Shown: positions 37,100 through 50,991 of the stretch, piece after piece | How the letters are laid out: each line of letters starts with the position of its first letter | Numbering within the stretch: position 1 is the first letter of the stretch | NCBI RefSeq assembly: GCF_035594125.1 | Contig: NW_026973704.1 | Coordinates: forward strand, 70,001-134,000 | DNA length: 64,000 bases | Direction of reading: 5' to 3' | Source of the DNA: Scylla paramamosain | Lineage: Eukaryota > Arthropoda > Malacostraca > Decapoda > Portunidae | Position numbers and translations under genes: made by a program | The notes under the pieces: generated by a model | The model's database searches: none | Told to the model about the DNA's origin: nothing | The model's input: the letters and a program-made list of their open reading frames with translations, nothing else

Positions 37100-38249
37100 C
37101 ATAAAATCAAGATGTATGATAAAAAAAAAATTAACAAAACAAAAAGGAAAATGGTATTACGATGAGTTGAACTGTGAAGATTTATGTGTTTTACTTATGC
37201 TCGCTATTTTCAACAATTTAGCATTGAATGCTGAAATATATTATTACACTTAAGTAGAAAAAATACTCTCGTGAACATGATAGCGCGATCAGAATGAAGA
37301 TAAAACTCCACATATTGAAAACACAGAGTCATTTATAGCAACATATCACTCGCCGCAACCATCACGACGGCGCGACAGTTGGCGTGGCGTGTGGAGGCGA
37401 GCTCCGTATGACCAAGTCTGCGACGCGTCTAATAATCAGATGCCCCCCGCCGCTCCGCAGCTTAGAGCATCTATTATTTATTTATTTATTTATATATTTT
37501 ATTTATTTATTTTTTTTTTTTTGTGGTGTGGAATAGACAGACAGCCGACAAAAAAATGAACACAGCGGTAACATAGATCAGGATGATGATGATGATGACT
37601 TGTAGATCTTGAGGAAGAAGAGACTAGCGGCATATCAGCGTCCATGGCTGGAGACAGTTGGATCTAGGAGGTGGAGTTTGTGGCTTAAGTAAGATAAAAA
37701 TGCAGAGGGAGAACAATGCCCATGCTGGTCGTGTGTTCCTTTTCATCACTGTGTGTTTTCATCAGTGTTTTCATTATTTCTAGTTTTCATTAGCCATTGT
37801 TCGTTTCCTTTCTCTTCTGCCATGATATTTTCTACCAGTTTTCATTTGGGTTAATTCACCTTGAACAACACACAATGGTCTCCTGATTCTGCCAGTGTTC
37901 CCGTGAGTGCTTCTCGCACACGCCGCCCCACCACCGGCATGGACTGGATGGAATCGCACTGAGGTAAAACGTGTATATGGATAGAAAATTATATGCATTA
38001 CTTCCCACACTTATTTAAACGAGAGGAAATCCAGTATCAACCTTGAACGATGCCTCAGGCCTAGATGACAGTGCCAGTTTATTTTCCATAATCTTGGAGG
38101 CTCCTTCTTATATATTGGAAGCCTCGTTAGGCCTAAAACAATGGAATGTTATAAAACATTTTATGCCCCTGCCTAAGGAAGACATAAAATCACGAAATTT
38201 TTATATTTGGCTTGCACAGTGTATCCGGTTGTGTTGCTGCTTGGTTAGA

Positions 38250-38292
<43 letters not shown>

Positions 38293-38440
38293 CGTGTGTG
38301 TGGTCTAGTATTTTACGTGATAAAGCTTAAAGTTTTTTTTTTATGTCTCGTTTACCCGTCAGGGTGTGCTGTAAACCATTTATGGTTTCTTGGAAAAAGC
38401 ACACACACATAAAAAAAAAGAAAATACAAACACTTCTGCT
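37100..38440. other. Unassigned sequence
   Basis: Unique AT-rich sequence with TTTA tracts near 37475-37520 and (TG)n at about 38252-38290. No coding feature could be supported. Confidence 0.4.
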
Positions 38441-38446
38441 CTCAAA

Positions 38447-38448
<2 letters not shown>

Positions 38449-38521
<73 letters not shown>

Positions 38522-38986
38522 TGATGCTGCTGTTGTGCTGCTGCTGCGGCTGCTGATGATGATAATGACGATATCAAAGCTACAGTAAAAACAGTAACAG
38601 CAGCAGCAACAACAGAAACAATAGCAACAACAACACCAGCAAGAAGAAAAAGAAGAATAACATAACCAACACAAGCGACAACACAACAACAACGTTAAAC
38701 AAAAGAACAACTCACTGATACAAACAACAGCAACAAGAGCAATAATAATAATATTACATTTGCAGCTATAACTTCGTTCACAACAGCAGAAATAGGAACA
38801 ACAAAAGCAACAACAACAAAAGCAACAACAACAAAAGTAACAACAACAACAACAGCAGCTATAACTATTTCTACCGTAACCACCACCACCACCACCACCA
38901 CCACCACAGCCACCAGGGTGACCATCTCCACCACCACAACAATAACAACAACTACAACAACAACGACGACGACGACGACGACGACG

Positions 38987-39032
<46 letters not shown>

Positions 39033-39105
39033 CGAAACCACCACCACTAACAACAAGAACAACAACAACAACTACAACTACTACTACTACTACTACTACT
39101 ACTAT

Positions 39106-39159
<54 letters not shown>

Positions 39160-39172
39160 CACCACTAGAGCT
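38449..39172. repeat. (AC)n followed by CAA/ACG/ACT/CAC triplet mosaic
   Basis: (AC)n at 38449-38518, then about 600 bp of CAR, CAA, ACG, ACT and CAC triplets. One plus frame (38918-39304) reads as nearly pure Thr for about 80 codons, and the minus strand as Val or Ser. This is a repeat artefact rather than a gene. Confidence 0.9.
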
Positions 39173-40640
39173 ACTGCTACTCTGGAGGTTCATAAAATCA
39201 ACATGTCGAGAATGTTTCTGGACACCACAGTCAGTTTTCCCTCCGCCTCCTCTCGAGTGCCCACGTGCCCGGGTATGCCCAAGGTGAAATATCGGACAAA
39301 ATAGACAGAACGTCGTCGGAGGAGCCACAAGTAATACTGCACATGTCCCACAGGCAGGGAATGACAGGGGAGAAGGAAAACTGTCTACGAAACACAATGA
39401 AGATAACATTTCATAGCGAGTCCAATGAGTATGACTCGAGTAACGTGATCTTTAGTTGATAAGACGCGGGCTGGCACACGACCCCCCCTGAAACATTTTG
39501 ATACGCTGCAATGAGATCAGGAGATGGACATAAATAAGACAGCTGACGCCGCCACCATCTGGAAATCGGGAGTGATCCGGACATCCACGCCGGGAACCCA
39601 ACGCCTACTGTGGGTCACCAGGACACGACTGAGTGGTGAAGCGAGGCGGAGAAAAGGAACTGTGGAGAGGGAGAGGGCCACCCAGGCGCCTCGTCACCGT
39701 AGCGAGATTTTCCTGTGGCTTTCCCGAAATGGTGTCCTTTATTCGTAAGTTACCTTGACCACCACCACTAGCACCACCACCACCATCACCACCACCACTA
39801 CCACCACTACCACCACCACCACCACCACCACCTAACAGGCCTTCCATTACCTGGTCCACGCCGCCTTTTTGGTCTCAATCTTTCCCGCAAGTGTGTCTCG
39901 TTTTTACTGGACTGACTCCTAAAATTCATTTGATTTTCTCTTCAAGAATTCTCCAGTGTAAAATTTCCTGCTTTTTCCTTCCGTCACGTTCATATCCGAG
40001 AAATCTAATCCACGCCAAAGCTTAGACAAATCTTTCCACGATACGAGTATAGCTTTAAAGGCAATGGTAGATTTAAAATTTATGTATCGCATCGCCTTGC
40101 ATGACGTTGTTTACAATCATATGTAAGTCACAGTTCATGAATTCCAGAGCCATGATCAATTTTGAACAATGTGGTATAAAAATGTAGAAAATCTTACGCT
40201 ATCAGTACACCACAATTGCAGCTGCATGATCAACTATCGTGTCACTGGAAGAACCGTTTAAAGGTCAAAGTACTGTAATAAATTGATCTCGTATATGGAA
40301 AACTGAAATGTTAAAACCTTCGTACAAAAAATACCTCAAATGTTTTCCGTATATTTCAAAGAAAACATGCAAAAAGACAAAGACACACACACAAAACAAA
40401 AAACAAAACACTCAAAAAAATCTTGCGTGTATTAGTGAGCGCAACACTTATTATTGCACTTTCATCGGTGCGGCGCAATGCTGAGTGATGGAGGTAAGGC
40501 GGCTTGAGGATATTGTGTATGTACTGTACCAACTACCACCACGGAGATGGTAGAGTGTGCGTACGTGCGTGCGTGCGTTGTGTGTGTGTGTGTGTGTGTG
40601 TACGCGCGTGCTCCGAACGTGCTAACTATATCAGTGTAAC
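39173..40640. other. Unassigned sequence with (CAC)n
   Basis: (CAC)n lies at about 39760-39835. A 74-codon ORF at 39524-39748 is unsupported. The remainder is unique AT-rich sequence, then GT/CG alternation near 40558-40610. Confidence 0.4.
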
Positions 40641-40641
40641 C

Positions 40642-40755
40642 ATGAACGAGGCACAGTTGAAGTGGATGTGGCAGGTTATTCCACTGCTGACCACCACCTG
40701 CCGCACACAGATGGCCGCGACACTGGGGCAGACTGTGCACCGTAAGCTCCTTCAG
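40642..40755 (+). CDS. Possible first coding exon, unknown protein
   Basis: ATG at 40642 opens 38 codons (MNEAQLKWMWQVIPLL...) that end exactly at a good donor, CAG|GTAAAT, phase 0. It follows a short ORF-free leader and a (TG)n run. No downstream exon could be confirmed in the next few kilobases. Family not recognised. Confidence 0.3.
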
Positions 40756-41304
40756 GTAAATGTCCCCACGAACATTCCACCTGCTAGATCTCTACAAAAC
40801 GATTTCCCCACACCCCGTAAGATTATGTTATGTTATATTATGTTAGGTTGCGGGTATTTATCATGGGTAAAATCACCTCAGGCGATTTCGTGGAGGAATT
40901 TTTGTGGGTGGAATTTACTTGTGTGGAATTTACATGTAAGCAAGGCAAACTGCACTGTTTGTCCGGGGGTGGGTGAGGTGATGGTCAGTAAATGTGCGGC
41001 AGGACAGCTGGTATAGGGAAGCCGCTTGGCCTTGCATTCCTAACCAAGATACGTGAAATTAAAGGGCGACAGGAAACTATCACTCTGTGCCTCCGTCTGT
41101 CCATGAGCTTACTCGTGGAGCGCAGCAAGGGGCGTCCATCACCACGCTGCTTGGAAAAAATGAAAAAAAATGTCACCAGAAAAATGGCACATGAATACAT
41201 GTCACATTAAAGAAATGACATGAGAATATTTCACTGATGAAAATGATATATAATGAAATGTCACGAAAAAAAATAAATGCAGTTTTTCCTGTCTCTTTTA
41301 CTTT

Positions 41305-41305
<1 letters not shown>

Positions 41306-41392
<87 letters not shown>
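41306..41392. repeat. (CT)n microsatellite
   Basis: An 87-bp run in otherwise unassigned sequence (40756-43120). That stretch contains a small GT/AC cluster near 41780-41860 and no supported gene. Confidence 0.95.
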
Positions 41393-41394
<2 letters not shown>

Positions 41395-43115
41395 CGTGTT
41401 CTAGTTTTCCTGTACTGTTTTTACTGAATCTTATATATTTTTTAATTTATTATTTTGAACTTGACATGTTCCTTTTTCGTACAATTGATCATCAGTAACC
41501 GTGAATTATAAAATGAATTGTGGGTGAATACGTAAATATATCATAAATACAGTACCTATTATAAAGGACAGAACTTGAATTGTACATGATACCATCTCGA
41601 CTAAGTAAAACAGGTAAGCAACGAAGAATAAATCTCTTTTGTTTTCATTAATTCTTATGTTCGCTTTGCCTTTGTTACGTTCATGGAATCTTGTAACATG
41701 AGTATCCGTGGGGAAGGATTTTTGCTCTAAAGGTCACGGATGAATGGATGGATGGATGATGTGCTGCGTGGCGGGAATGTGTGTGTGTGAGACTGATCAC
41801 ACACCCACCCACCCATACACAGACACACACACACACAGACATACATACACACACACTATGTCCTACTGTATGTGTCACAACGAAAGTAAAGTTTTCTGTG
41901 AAGTGATGACTCGTAATAATTTTTGCGTAGTAAGGAACAAATCGAGGAGACGGTAAAAGCATTGCTGCCTGTCCTTGTCCAGCTGTTCTGTGGTTGATCA
42001 CAAGCAACTCTTATACATATGACTATTGTGTCTTTTATAAATAAAAAAAAATATGAAAGGGACAGATTGATATAACTTTGTTTTAAGTAATGTATTTTAC
42101 GCGAAAAGAATAAGTTAATAACAAAATTTCACAATATTTGATATTGCAGAAACAAAGTAATTTCCGTCAGAAAAAAAAAATACGGAATACGTGTAATTGA
42201 AATGAAAGTTAAGGCAGACATCTAAGTAAATAGGCAATAAATGATAGACCGTGTGGACAGAATAATGTGATTTACTAATAAACAGTTGATGGTTCACTCG
42301 TTGCATAAACTTCACTTTTAAGAACAAGTCTCCATCACTCGTGACACAGCCAGTGTCCGGCATGCGGCTCGCTAATGATTTCGATCACTCTGCGACAGGA
42401 TTCCAACACACCTGCCGGATTTCATCCACGTTCTGATAATGGATCGAAGAGTATATAACGTTAATTAATGACTTTTAACTTTACCTGTAAGCTCAGCATT
42501 GTACATCTGGATGTGTAGATGGGATTATGGAAGAGCTTTTCATTGGCATCGAAGTAAATGTTCCAAGAAGAAAAAAAAAAAAATACAGCCATAATAACGA
42601 AATTGGTATTTCCTTATGAAAAATCTGTGTAATTTTTTTTTTCCCGCTGAATTAACATTCTTTAATCAAAATTAAAATTATTTTAACCCACGTACAGCTA
42701 GATTCTAGTTGGCCTAACTATTCATCCAATTTAGACATATAGTTTCTGCCTGACTTCTTTGACCTGACCTAGAAAATCAACATCAATAAACTCTTATTGC
42801 TTCAGAATTCTATTAATTGATATAAGAATGAACTATTCATTGATACCAGAATGAGTGTTCTCCAAATGAAAAAAAAAATAAATAAAAAAAAAGTTATGGC
42901 GAAATTTGCATTTTTCAATAGGAACTTTGCCACACTAAATACGATCCTTTGAAAAATTCCACGAAGGATAAAATTTATTTTGATTCAGTTGGGACTGAAT
43001 TTCGATCTTCTGCTGAATTTCATGCTATGTGAGTGTACAGTACCAGTTGCCCTTTGCACACATACACAAACGCAGACAGACTGACAAACGAACAGTCATA
43101 AACTCGCGCGCAAAC

Positions 43116-43225
<110 letters not shown>

Positions 43226-44472
43226 CAGAGTTTGTCAGATTGGCGCTTCTTACTTAATTTCATTAACTCTAGATAGAGTTCATTAAAGCAACAGGAACTA
43301 AAGGTTTTGAGGTCCTTAATCATTTCTTTTGCTGTCTGTAGTGTTCCTAGAAATTTCCCCTCCACTAGACTATTTAATTAAGCGTGATATGAAACCACGT
43401 CAGTCATCGGGTTACCTTCTACAAGAATATAATTAGGTATTTGATGCAGATACTGAGTTATTCAAATGGAATAATGTGATTTGATTCATTGACGCTGAAA
43501 TTACTTACCGATACTCATGAACCGAAAGCCATCGTGCTCCTTAATTACTTCGAGATGAGTCAGCATTGGTAACCAGGCTCGTGTTTCAGCAGCGGTGGAT
43601 GTGCCCGCTAAATTCTTTTGCATTTCCGCTCGGTTCATGTGACGTCAAGAGCGCAGGGAAGCTATTTATTGCCAGTAGAAGTCAAAATGTATAGTGTTAA
43701 TTAACAGATAGCTCTTGTATTTGCACTCTTACCCAACAGTTTTACGGGAACCCATTAACTTTCCCACAACAGTAGCAGTTTTAGTATTGCTATAAAGTAC
43801 AACGAAAATAAAATAAAATTGTACGATTTGTTGGTAAATTTGCGACTGTATTATACATGAATAATTGTAAAGCAATTTACCCTCGCTTCGTTTCCATACT
43901 TGCATCCTGCATATGTTATATGTTTTTAATTTGCGGAAGCAGTGCAGATGGATGTATTTTTGGCCTCAGATTAAGTACTTTACTCTTGGTTAATTTTCAA
44001 CGATTTTCAGTGTGTGTGTGTGAATGTTGAAGTAGAATAGTTTCTTCAGCTTTTCTCTTGATTTCCAACATCACAAGAGGAACTCGTTTGATTTTTACCG
44101 GTTGTCATTCAAATTTTTCAAGTTGACAGTTTTCTCTCATTTTAGCGCGGCAACATATGGCACACTTGCTCGAGTAGCAGGACACCAACTATTCTGGGTA
44201 TAAGTGTCACAATGTGCCGCGTTGGTTCTGTTTCGTGTTATTCCCTTTTTGGTTTACATAAGTGTTAATCTATCATGAAAAAAAAAAGTTAATTGTGTTA
44301 TTGTCCTTTTAAGTACAGAATAATATGATTAATGCAGAATGTACACGTATTACTGCACGCTTGGAGAATATGTAAAATTCCTAGAAATAATACAGGAAAG
44401 AAAAAAAATAAAGCAGGAATAAATTGCACTGAAAAAAAAAATAACTGAATTAGAGACGAGAAGGAAAAAAAT

Positions 44473-44473
<1 letters not shown>

Positions 44474-44521
<48 letters not shown>
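44474..44521. repeat. Poly(T) run
   Basis: A T homopolymer of nearly 50 bases. The GCACCGGACAGGG start after it suggests a retroposed or collapsed tail, but no element was identified. Confidence 0.85.
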
Positions 44522-44523
<2 letters not shown>

Positions 44524-44729
44524 ACCGGACAGGGAAAGAAAATTAAGCATTTATTCCGAGCCAGGAGGTGTAGCTTTCAGGGCTACTTGGCTGGCATTCA
44601 CACTCGGGATTATGCTCAGATGTGGTAAAATGCGTGATTCAGGACGACTAAGTGGCGTCCCTCATGTGAAGAAGTCTTGGCGCCCCAGGAAGGGAAATCT
44701 GGTGGTGGATATTTTTAGTGGTAATGGTT

Positions 44730-44907
44730 TTATTGGTGGTGGTGGTGGTGGTGGTGGTGATGATGATGGTGGTGATACGGCTGCTGCTATTGAGTGATAT
44801 GTTATGTTACTAAAATGATAATGAATAAACACAACAATAGTGTCACCATCATCACCTCCAACACCACCACTACTATCACCACCACCAACAACAACAACAA
44901 CAGCAAT

Positions 44908-44961
<54 letters not shown>
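44730..44961. repeat. GGT, CAC/CAA and (TC)n microsatellites
   Basis: (GGT)n near 44732-44775, CACCAC/AACAAC triplets near 44840-44905 and (TC)n at about 44911-44961. Confidence 0.9.
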
Positions 44962-44964
<3 letters not shown>

Positions 44965-45059
44965 GTCACTGAAGGACAAATAAAGGTAACAAAGCTCAGT
45001 GGTGTTCCCAAAAAAGAAACAGGAAGAGGACCAAGAGAGTTGTCCAATCCAGCTTCTGA

Positions 45060-45360
45060 GGTGTCTTAATACTCCTCCTTTGAAACAGTTCAAGTCGAAG
45101 GTAGGAGGGAAAACAGAAACAGGAAGAGAGTTAGTTTACAAGTGAAAAGGATGAAGGAGTGAAGGTACTGGTTAATTTTTGCATTAGTAAGCTAGCCAGA
45201 TTAGAAATTAGTGGGAAGTCGTGTGCAGCGAGGCCGTAATAAGACTTTATCGGGTGCTACGCAGAAACCATAGAAATGGAAATAAAAGGTAGGAAGAGAT
45301 GCAGCATTGCGATGAGTGAAAGATTTATCTCTCTAGCCATCTGTCAGTAACTTTTGAGAT
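45060..45360 (-). mobile_element. Degenerate relic of the MATPTP-type LINE
   Basis: Diverged similarity to the C-terminal RT region at about 51095-51365: shared blocks include TACTGGTTAA, GCATT and GTGTGCAGCGAGGCCG. It is heavily mutated with no open frame. Confidence 0.6.
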
Positions 45361-45485
45361 TGTTAGTGGTGATGGTGTGAATGATATTTCTTCTTTCGTA
45401 TCAGAATCTCCAAACACATGCCAAAGATATCTGCAGTACAGACTAACGAATACGTATGTTTGCCAGAAGGCTCTGAGTATCTAAA

Positions 45486-45844
45486 ATGAATTTTATTCGC
45501 AAAAAGAGTGCCTCCGCAGGGTTCCTGAAACAAGGCCATGAAATATTCGTAACATCAGAGCCAAGAAAGAGGAAAACATCAATAAACCGATGCTCCTTCG
45601 CCCTGTGTCTTGAGCAGGAAATCTTTGCAGCCCAAAGTCTGTGGATCGACAGAATTTTTTTGCCAATTCAAGTTTACGGAGCAGGCGATAAAATTTGTAC
45701 CGGCCAAGGACAGGACAGGCCCGAAGCGCTCCGGGTGGCTGAGCTGCGAAAGGAGAACCATGAGACAGATATAAATGACGAAGGGACGCGGCTAGCCTTG
45801 GAAGATGGAGGATGGATGGATTACCGGAAGAAGGGAGGGATAAC

Positions 45845-45845
<1 letters not shown>
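45486..45845 (+). CDS. ORF of about 120 codons, unknown
   Basis: ATG at 45486 (MNFIRKKSASAGF...) begins a frame with mixed, non-repetitive composition that runs into a (GA)n tract at about 45849-45891 and then (TG)n. No domains, splice partners or expression signals were seen. It may be chance or a pseudogene. Confidence 0.15.
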
Positions 45846-45894
<49 letters not shown>

Positions 45895-46682
45895 TGTGTG
45901 CGTGTGTGTGTGAGAGTTGAGTGCGTGTCTGTGTGTGTGTGTGTGTATGTATGCAAGCAGCGTAGTGGATCTAACAGTGTTAATGTGTTTTCTGGGACAT
46001 TGATTGTTAACAGCTAAACCTACCCTTCAGGCATGTGTGTCTTTACGTCTCTGCTTTCTTCCTTCCTGATCTTTCCCGAGCATTATTATTTTCAGAGAAG
46101 TAAAACAGAAATGTTCTCACCACGTTGAATAATGCATCATAATATATGCCTTATGTTTTCTTAATTACCTAAGTCAACGGCGTTCCTTGGTGCCGAAATA
46201 TTAAATTCATGTAGTATTTTTTCAACTTGGCAAAAAAAAAAAAAAAAATCAGACTAACACAACAAGTTTCCTCATCAAAGTTTCGTAAATGTCGAGCTTT
46301 GTGAGGCTGTCCTTCGCCAGCCCCTCACCTTCCCTCATTGTGTCTCCTGCCTCACCCTCCGCCTCGTCCACACCGAAGAGAGGCAGGAGTGTGCGTTGTG
46401 ACCTGCGACGCGGAGCTGACGTCTTGTCATCTTGGGTGAAGGACGTTCAGGAGATTTATGGAATTTTTGTTCAGATAGTTACGTCGTGCACGCGTCTCGC
46501 TGGCCGTGCGTCTGTCCGTCAATCTGTTCCTCCTCAAGCATTTACTTAATTGATCAGTCGGTTAGTCAGTCTGTCAGCCAGGTAGCTTTTTTGTTTGTCT
46601 ACGTTTGTCTATCAGTCTGTCTGTCTGTTCGTATGTCTGTCTGTCTGTCTGTTCTGCCAGCCCGCCCCTCTCCCTCCCCCCT

Positions 46683-46684
<2 letters not shown>

Positions 46685-46766
<82 letters not shown>
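46685..46766. repeat. (CT)n microsatellite
   Basis: An 82-bp CT run preceded by a TCTG-rich tract (about 46600-46655). Flanking ORFs at 46289-46549 and 47150-47497 have no recognisable features. Confidence 0.95.
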
Positions 46767-46769
<3 letters not shown>

Positions 46770-47682
46770 ACACACACACACACTCACACACACTCACTGC
46801 CATCCCCACCGCCTGGCCAGCGCCACACCTTGAGGTGGTGTCGTGCTCAGGAAGCAGTAATGGCCTCACCAAAAATTACAGCGAAGCTTTTAGCTCGGCT
46901 GCGCCATATGTTACCGGGCGGGCGGACACTGGCAGTCTGGCGTGGGTCACGCGACGACTCTTGCGGTTGTCTTGGGGATGTAAATTGTGCCATGACTGTC
47001 CTCGTTGTTTATAAAAATGGCGTGTTAACGTGAAGCTCCTACTCTCCGCCAGGTTTCTTTCTCAGCGGATCCAGCGGACCCAGAGTCCTTGGGTGGTCGT
47101 GGCTGGCAGCCTTATCTAATATTCACTATTTTATATCATGACAAAATAAATGGCCAAGGGGGAATCGCCGAGAGTCGTTAGTAATTGCTTTAACTGGTGT
47201 GCAGGAGAAACACACACAAAGGCCTCGTCTCCAGCCCAAGGTCTCCGTAGAGGCCTTGGCAGAGACATTACAGGCGTATCAACAGGTCAGGATGCACCAC
47301 ACGTATTACTAAAACTGTTTTCGAAAAAGTCCTCTCTTTTTTACCATTTTGTTGAAGTATACACAGTGTCCCTGCAATCGCGTATTCGTTTTAGTTTCAT
47401 TTCATTAGCACGTCAATCATCCTCGGTACAGGAGCATAGAACGATCATAATAAAAAGTAGGAGAGCATTCCATGACACTATAATCAGCACAGATTGACGT
47501 GTGCATGGAACACTGAAATACGTAGCCAATAAAATGAAATAGCACTGAAAATACTTCATGCATAGCGAATAGCCTGTCGGGATTCCCAAGCGGCGATCAC
47601 GTGACGGACAAAACGTTGGCTAAACTAAATTGATCTATATGGAAAACAAAGTTCGTATTTTTGTGTGTTTGTGTGTGTTTGA

Positions 47683-47871
<189 letters not shown>

Positions 47872-47929
47872 AGATTAAAAAAAGCAGCCACGTGAAACGA
47901 AAAACGGACGACAATTTATTTCATCATCT

Positions 47930-48970
47930 TGGCGGTTGCAACATGGACTGGGAGTTGAAAAGAAAAAATAGTCGAGGTACCTGAATTCTAGGGTAATTTA
48001 AAGTAAAAGAAGTTGGGGGAGAACGGCGAGAAGAGAGAGAGGAAGGGAAAAGAGGGAAAAAATAGAATAACAGGAAAGGAGAAAGATGACTAAAAATTAA
48101 TGTGAGGAAAAGGAAAAAAAATAGGAAAGGCAGACTGTAAGAAATAAAAAGAAGAATGGATAAGTCAAGGCAGGGAGAGAAGAATATTGAATAAGAAGAG
48201 AGAAAAGTAAAAAAAATGGTAAGAACGAAACAAGTAATAATGATAGGAATGATAATAATAGTGAACGTTAAAGATGAGTAGTTTAGTAGTGGTGGTGGTG
48301 ATGATAGTAGCAACAAAAAATAATGAAAACAACAATAACGATGAGAGCTATGATAATGATAAAAAGCAGGAGAGAGATTCCCTTATTTCTCGCATTCATT
48401 ACAACTACGTCTTGTGCTCTGACATGAGTGCCCTCCATAGCCAGTGTTTGGACAAGTTAGCCTCGTTATGTACAAAAGCCTTTTTCAACAAAACTTCTTG
48501 ACGCTACTCGACATTTTCTTCTTGTAACTCATGTGCTCCTACCGCCTCTCCAGCACTTCACAAATTTACGTAGTTTATTTGGTTGAGTTTGTGTCCTTGT
48601 CCGGGCCGGTGGAGACAATTTGGGCTTGTCTGCTTTCAGAGTGTAGTGCAGGACGCTGTGGTTTAACGAGGCGTACGCTTGTAACGTGGATACTTCACCT
48701 GACTGCCGGAGAAGCATCCTCGAGAGAGACAGAGAGGGACTTCATTCATCTTACGCTCCGAGAGAATGAGTTCGCGAGTGTTATATAAATATATAATATA
48801 TTGTCTCAGCACAAGGTTAAGATGACCCAGTGATACTCAGATAGGTCATACGATCCAGGAACTGAACTTATATAACGTGGAAGACTCACCACGAGAAATT
48901 AGTGTAGTCCAATACAATGCCAAGGTAAATTGGGAGGATCGGCTTGGTACTCGAAGGCGGTGGTCACCTG
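47930..48970. other. Unassigned sequence
   Basis: Purine-rich low-complexity sequence to about 48250, then unique sequence with short ORFs only. No gene is supported. Confidence 0.4.
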
Positions 48971-48973
48971 CAT

Positions 48974-49386
48974 GTAGCTATGAGGTGACGGACAGACGGT
49001 TGCATTGTCGCAGCCTCACAGCGGTGATTAAAAGTACTCCTGTAAAATGTTACTTGGCATCATCACACAGCTGTTTTCAAGGTCGCTTGCGACTCGCTCC
49101 CCCGTCCTCCCTCGCTTTAAATGATGCCACGTATCATTTTAGAGGAGTAATTTAATCACCTCAATAATGGTGCCGTGTAATGCTTTTTGGTAAATACCGT
49201 TTTTTTCTTGTTACAAGATATTGCAATAATCCACAGCCTGCAAAAAAAAAAAAATAATAATAATAATAATAATGATAATAAATAAATAAATAAATAAATA
49301 AATAAAAATAAACCATTACTAATTTGAGCAAGTGGCACCTCCGAGGCTGCGACAATGCAACCGTGTGTCCGTCACCTCATAGCTAC
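48974..49386. mobile_element. MITE-like element with 44-bp terminal inverted repeats
   Basis: 48974-49017 is the reverse complement of 49343-49386 with one mismatch (TATGAGGTGACGGACA...GCAGCCTC). The 325-bp interior is AT-rich, has TAA/TAAA repeats at about 49250-49310 and no coding capacity. The size and long inverted repeats fit a non-autonomous DNA transposon. Target duplications were not clear. Confidence 0.6.
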
Positions 49387-49530
49387 ACGCATAATACAAC
49401 TGTGAGTCCCATACAATTTCATCTCTAACGGGTAAGCAAAGCCTTAAAATACATATGTGTATAGAACATTTTCTACTTAGAATTACACGTTCTTTCACCT
49501 CTTTCAGTATTTACAGAAACTCGCGTTACA

Positions 49531-50095
<565 letters not shown>

Positions 50096-50375
50096 CACGT
50101 GCCGTCAGTAATTACTCAGGATAGGTAGTTGGTGATAGGGGTGTGATACACAGCCTCCCGCCTCATACTACTCATACAAGCTGTATTGACATTTTATTAA
50201 TTTTGCTTGCTAAACTTCCCTGAAAAGACTAGTACCAATCGGACTAGGTCATGATGTACTCATATTTCTATTCTTGCAAATGATAATATTTTTAATATGG
50301 TGCTCTAAAGGGAATTGTAGTAAATAAAAAAAAATTCCTTACCCTACATAACTGGGTGTCCACATTCGCCAGATT

Positions 50376-50476
<101 letters not shown>

Positions 50477-50991
50477 TTTTCTGTCTTTATCTCTTCCTGC
50501 TTTTCTTCCCTATTTGCGCATTTACTTTTATATTTACAATATAAATGTAAATGGACTAAAATTGAAAAAGAATAATATAAAAAATAAAAAATAAGCGAAA
50601 CACAATGGCGTAATCACATTCCACGAAAGATGCCAAGCGATTGAGTTGGTCAGATTTACTTTTGTCATTATAACACATAAAAACAAGGTGAGGAAAAACT
50701 GTATGCAGCACGTGGAATACCTCTATTTGTAGCTTACATACTGAGATTGAAAGAGAGGGGCGAATTTTGCTTACCTAACCTCCAAAAAGAAAAAAAAAAT
50801 GCACTGTATACATAATAATCAGAGCAACTTTCATAATTTTCCTAGATTACTGAACTGTTTTATTGCCTACCTAGACGGCATGTTTCTGATACATACATAT
50901 GTATATAAATGCATACACACACACACACACACACATAGATACGTATATGCATACATTTATTTATTTATTTATTTATTTGTTATTTTTTTTA

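Noticed and set aside
38918..39304. Poly-threonine protein
   Set aside because: It is a direct translation of ACN triplet repeats, and the other strand is equally open as Val or Ser.
47150..47497. 115-codon ORF as a gene
   Set aside because: Mixed composition but no ATG-context, domain or splice support. ORFs of this size occur by chance in this window.
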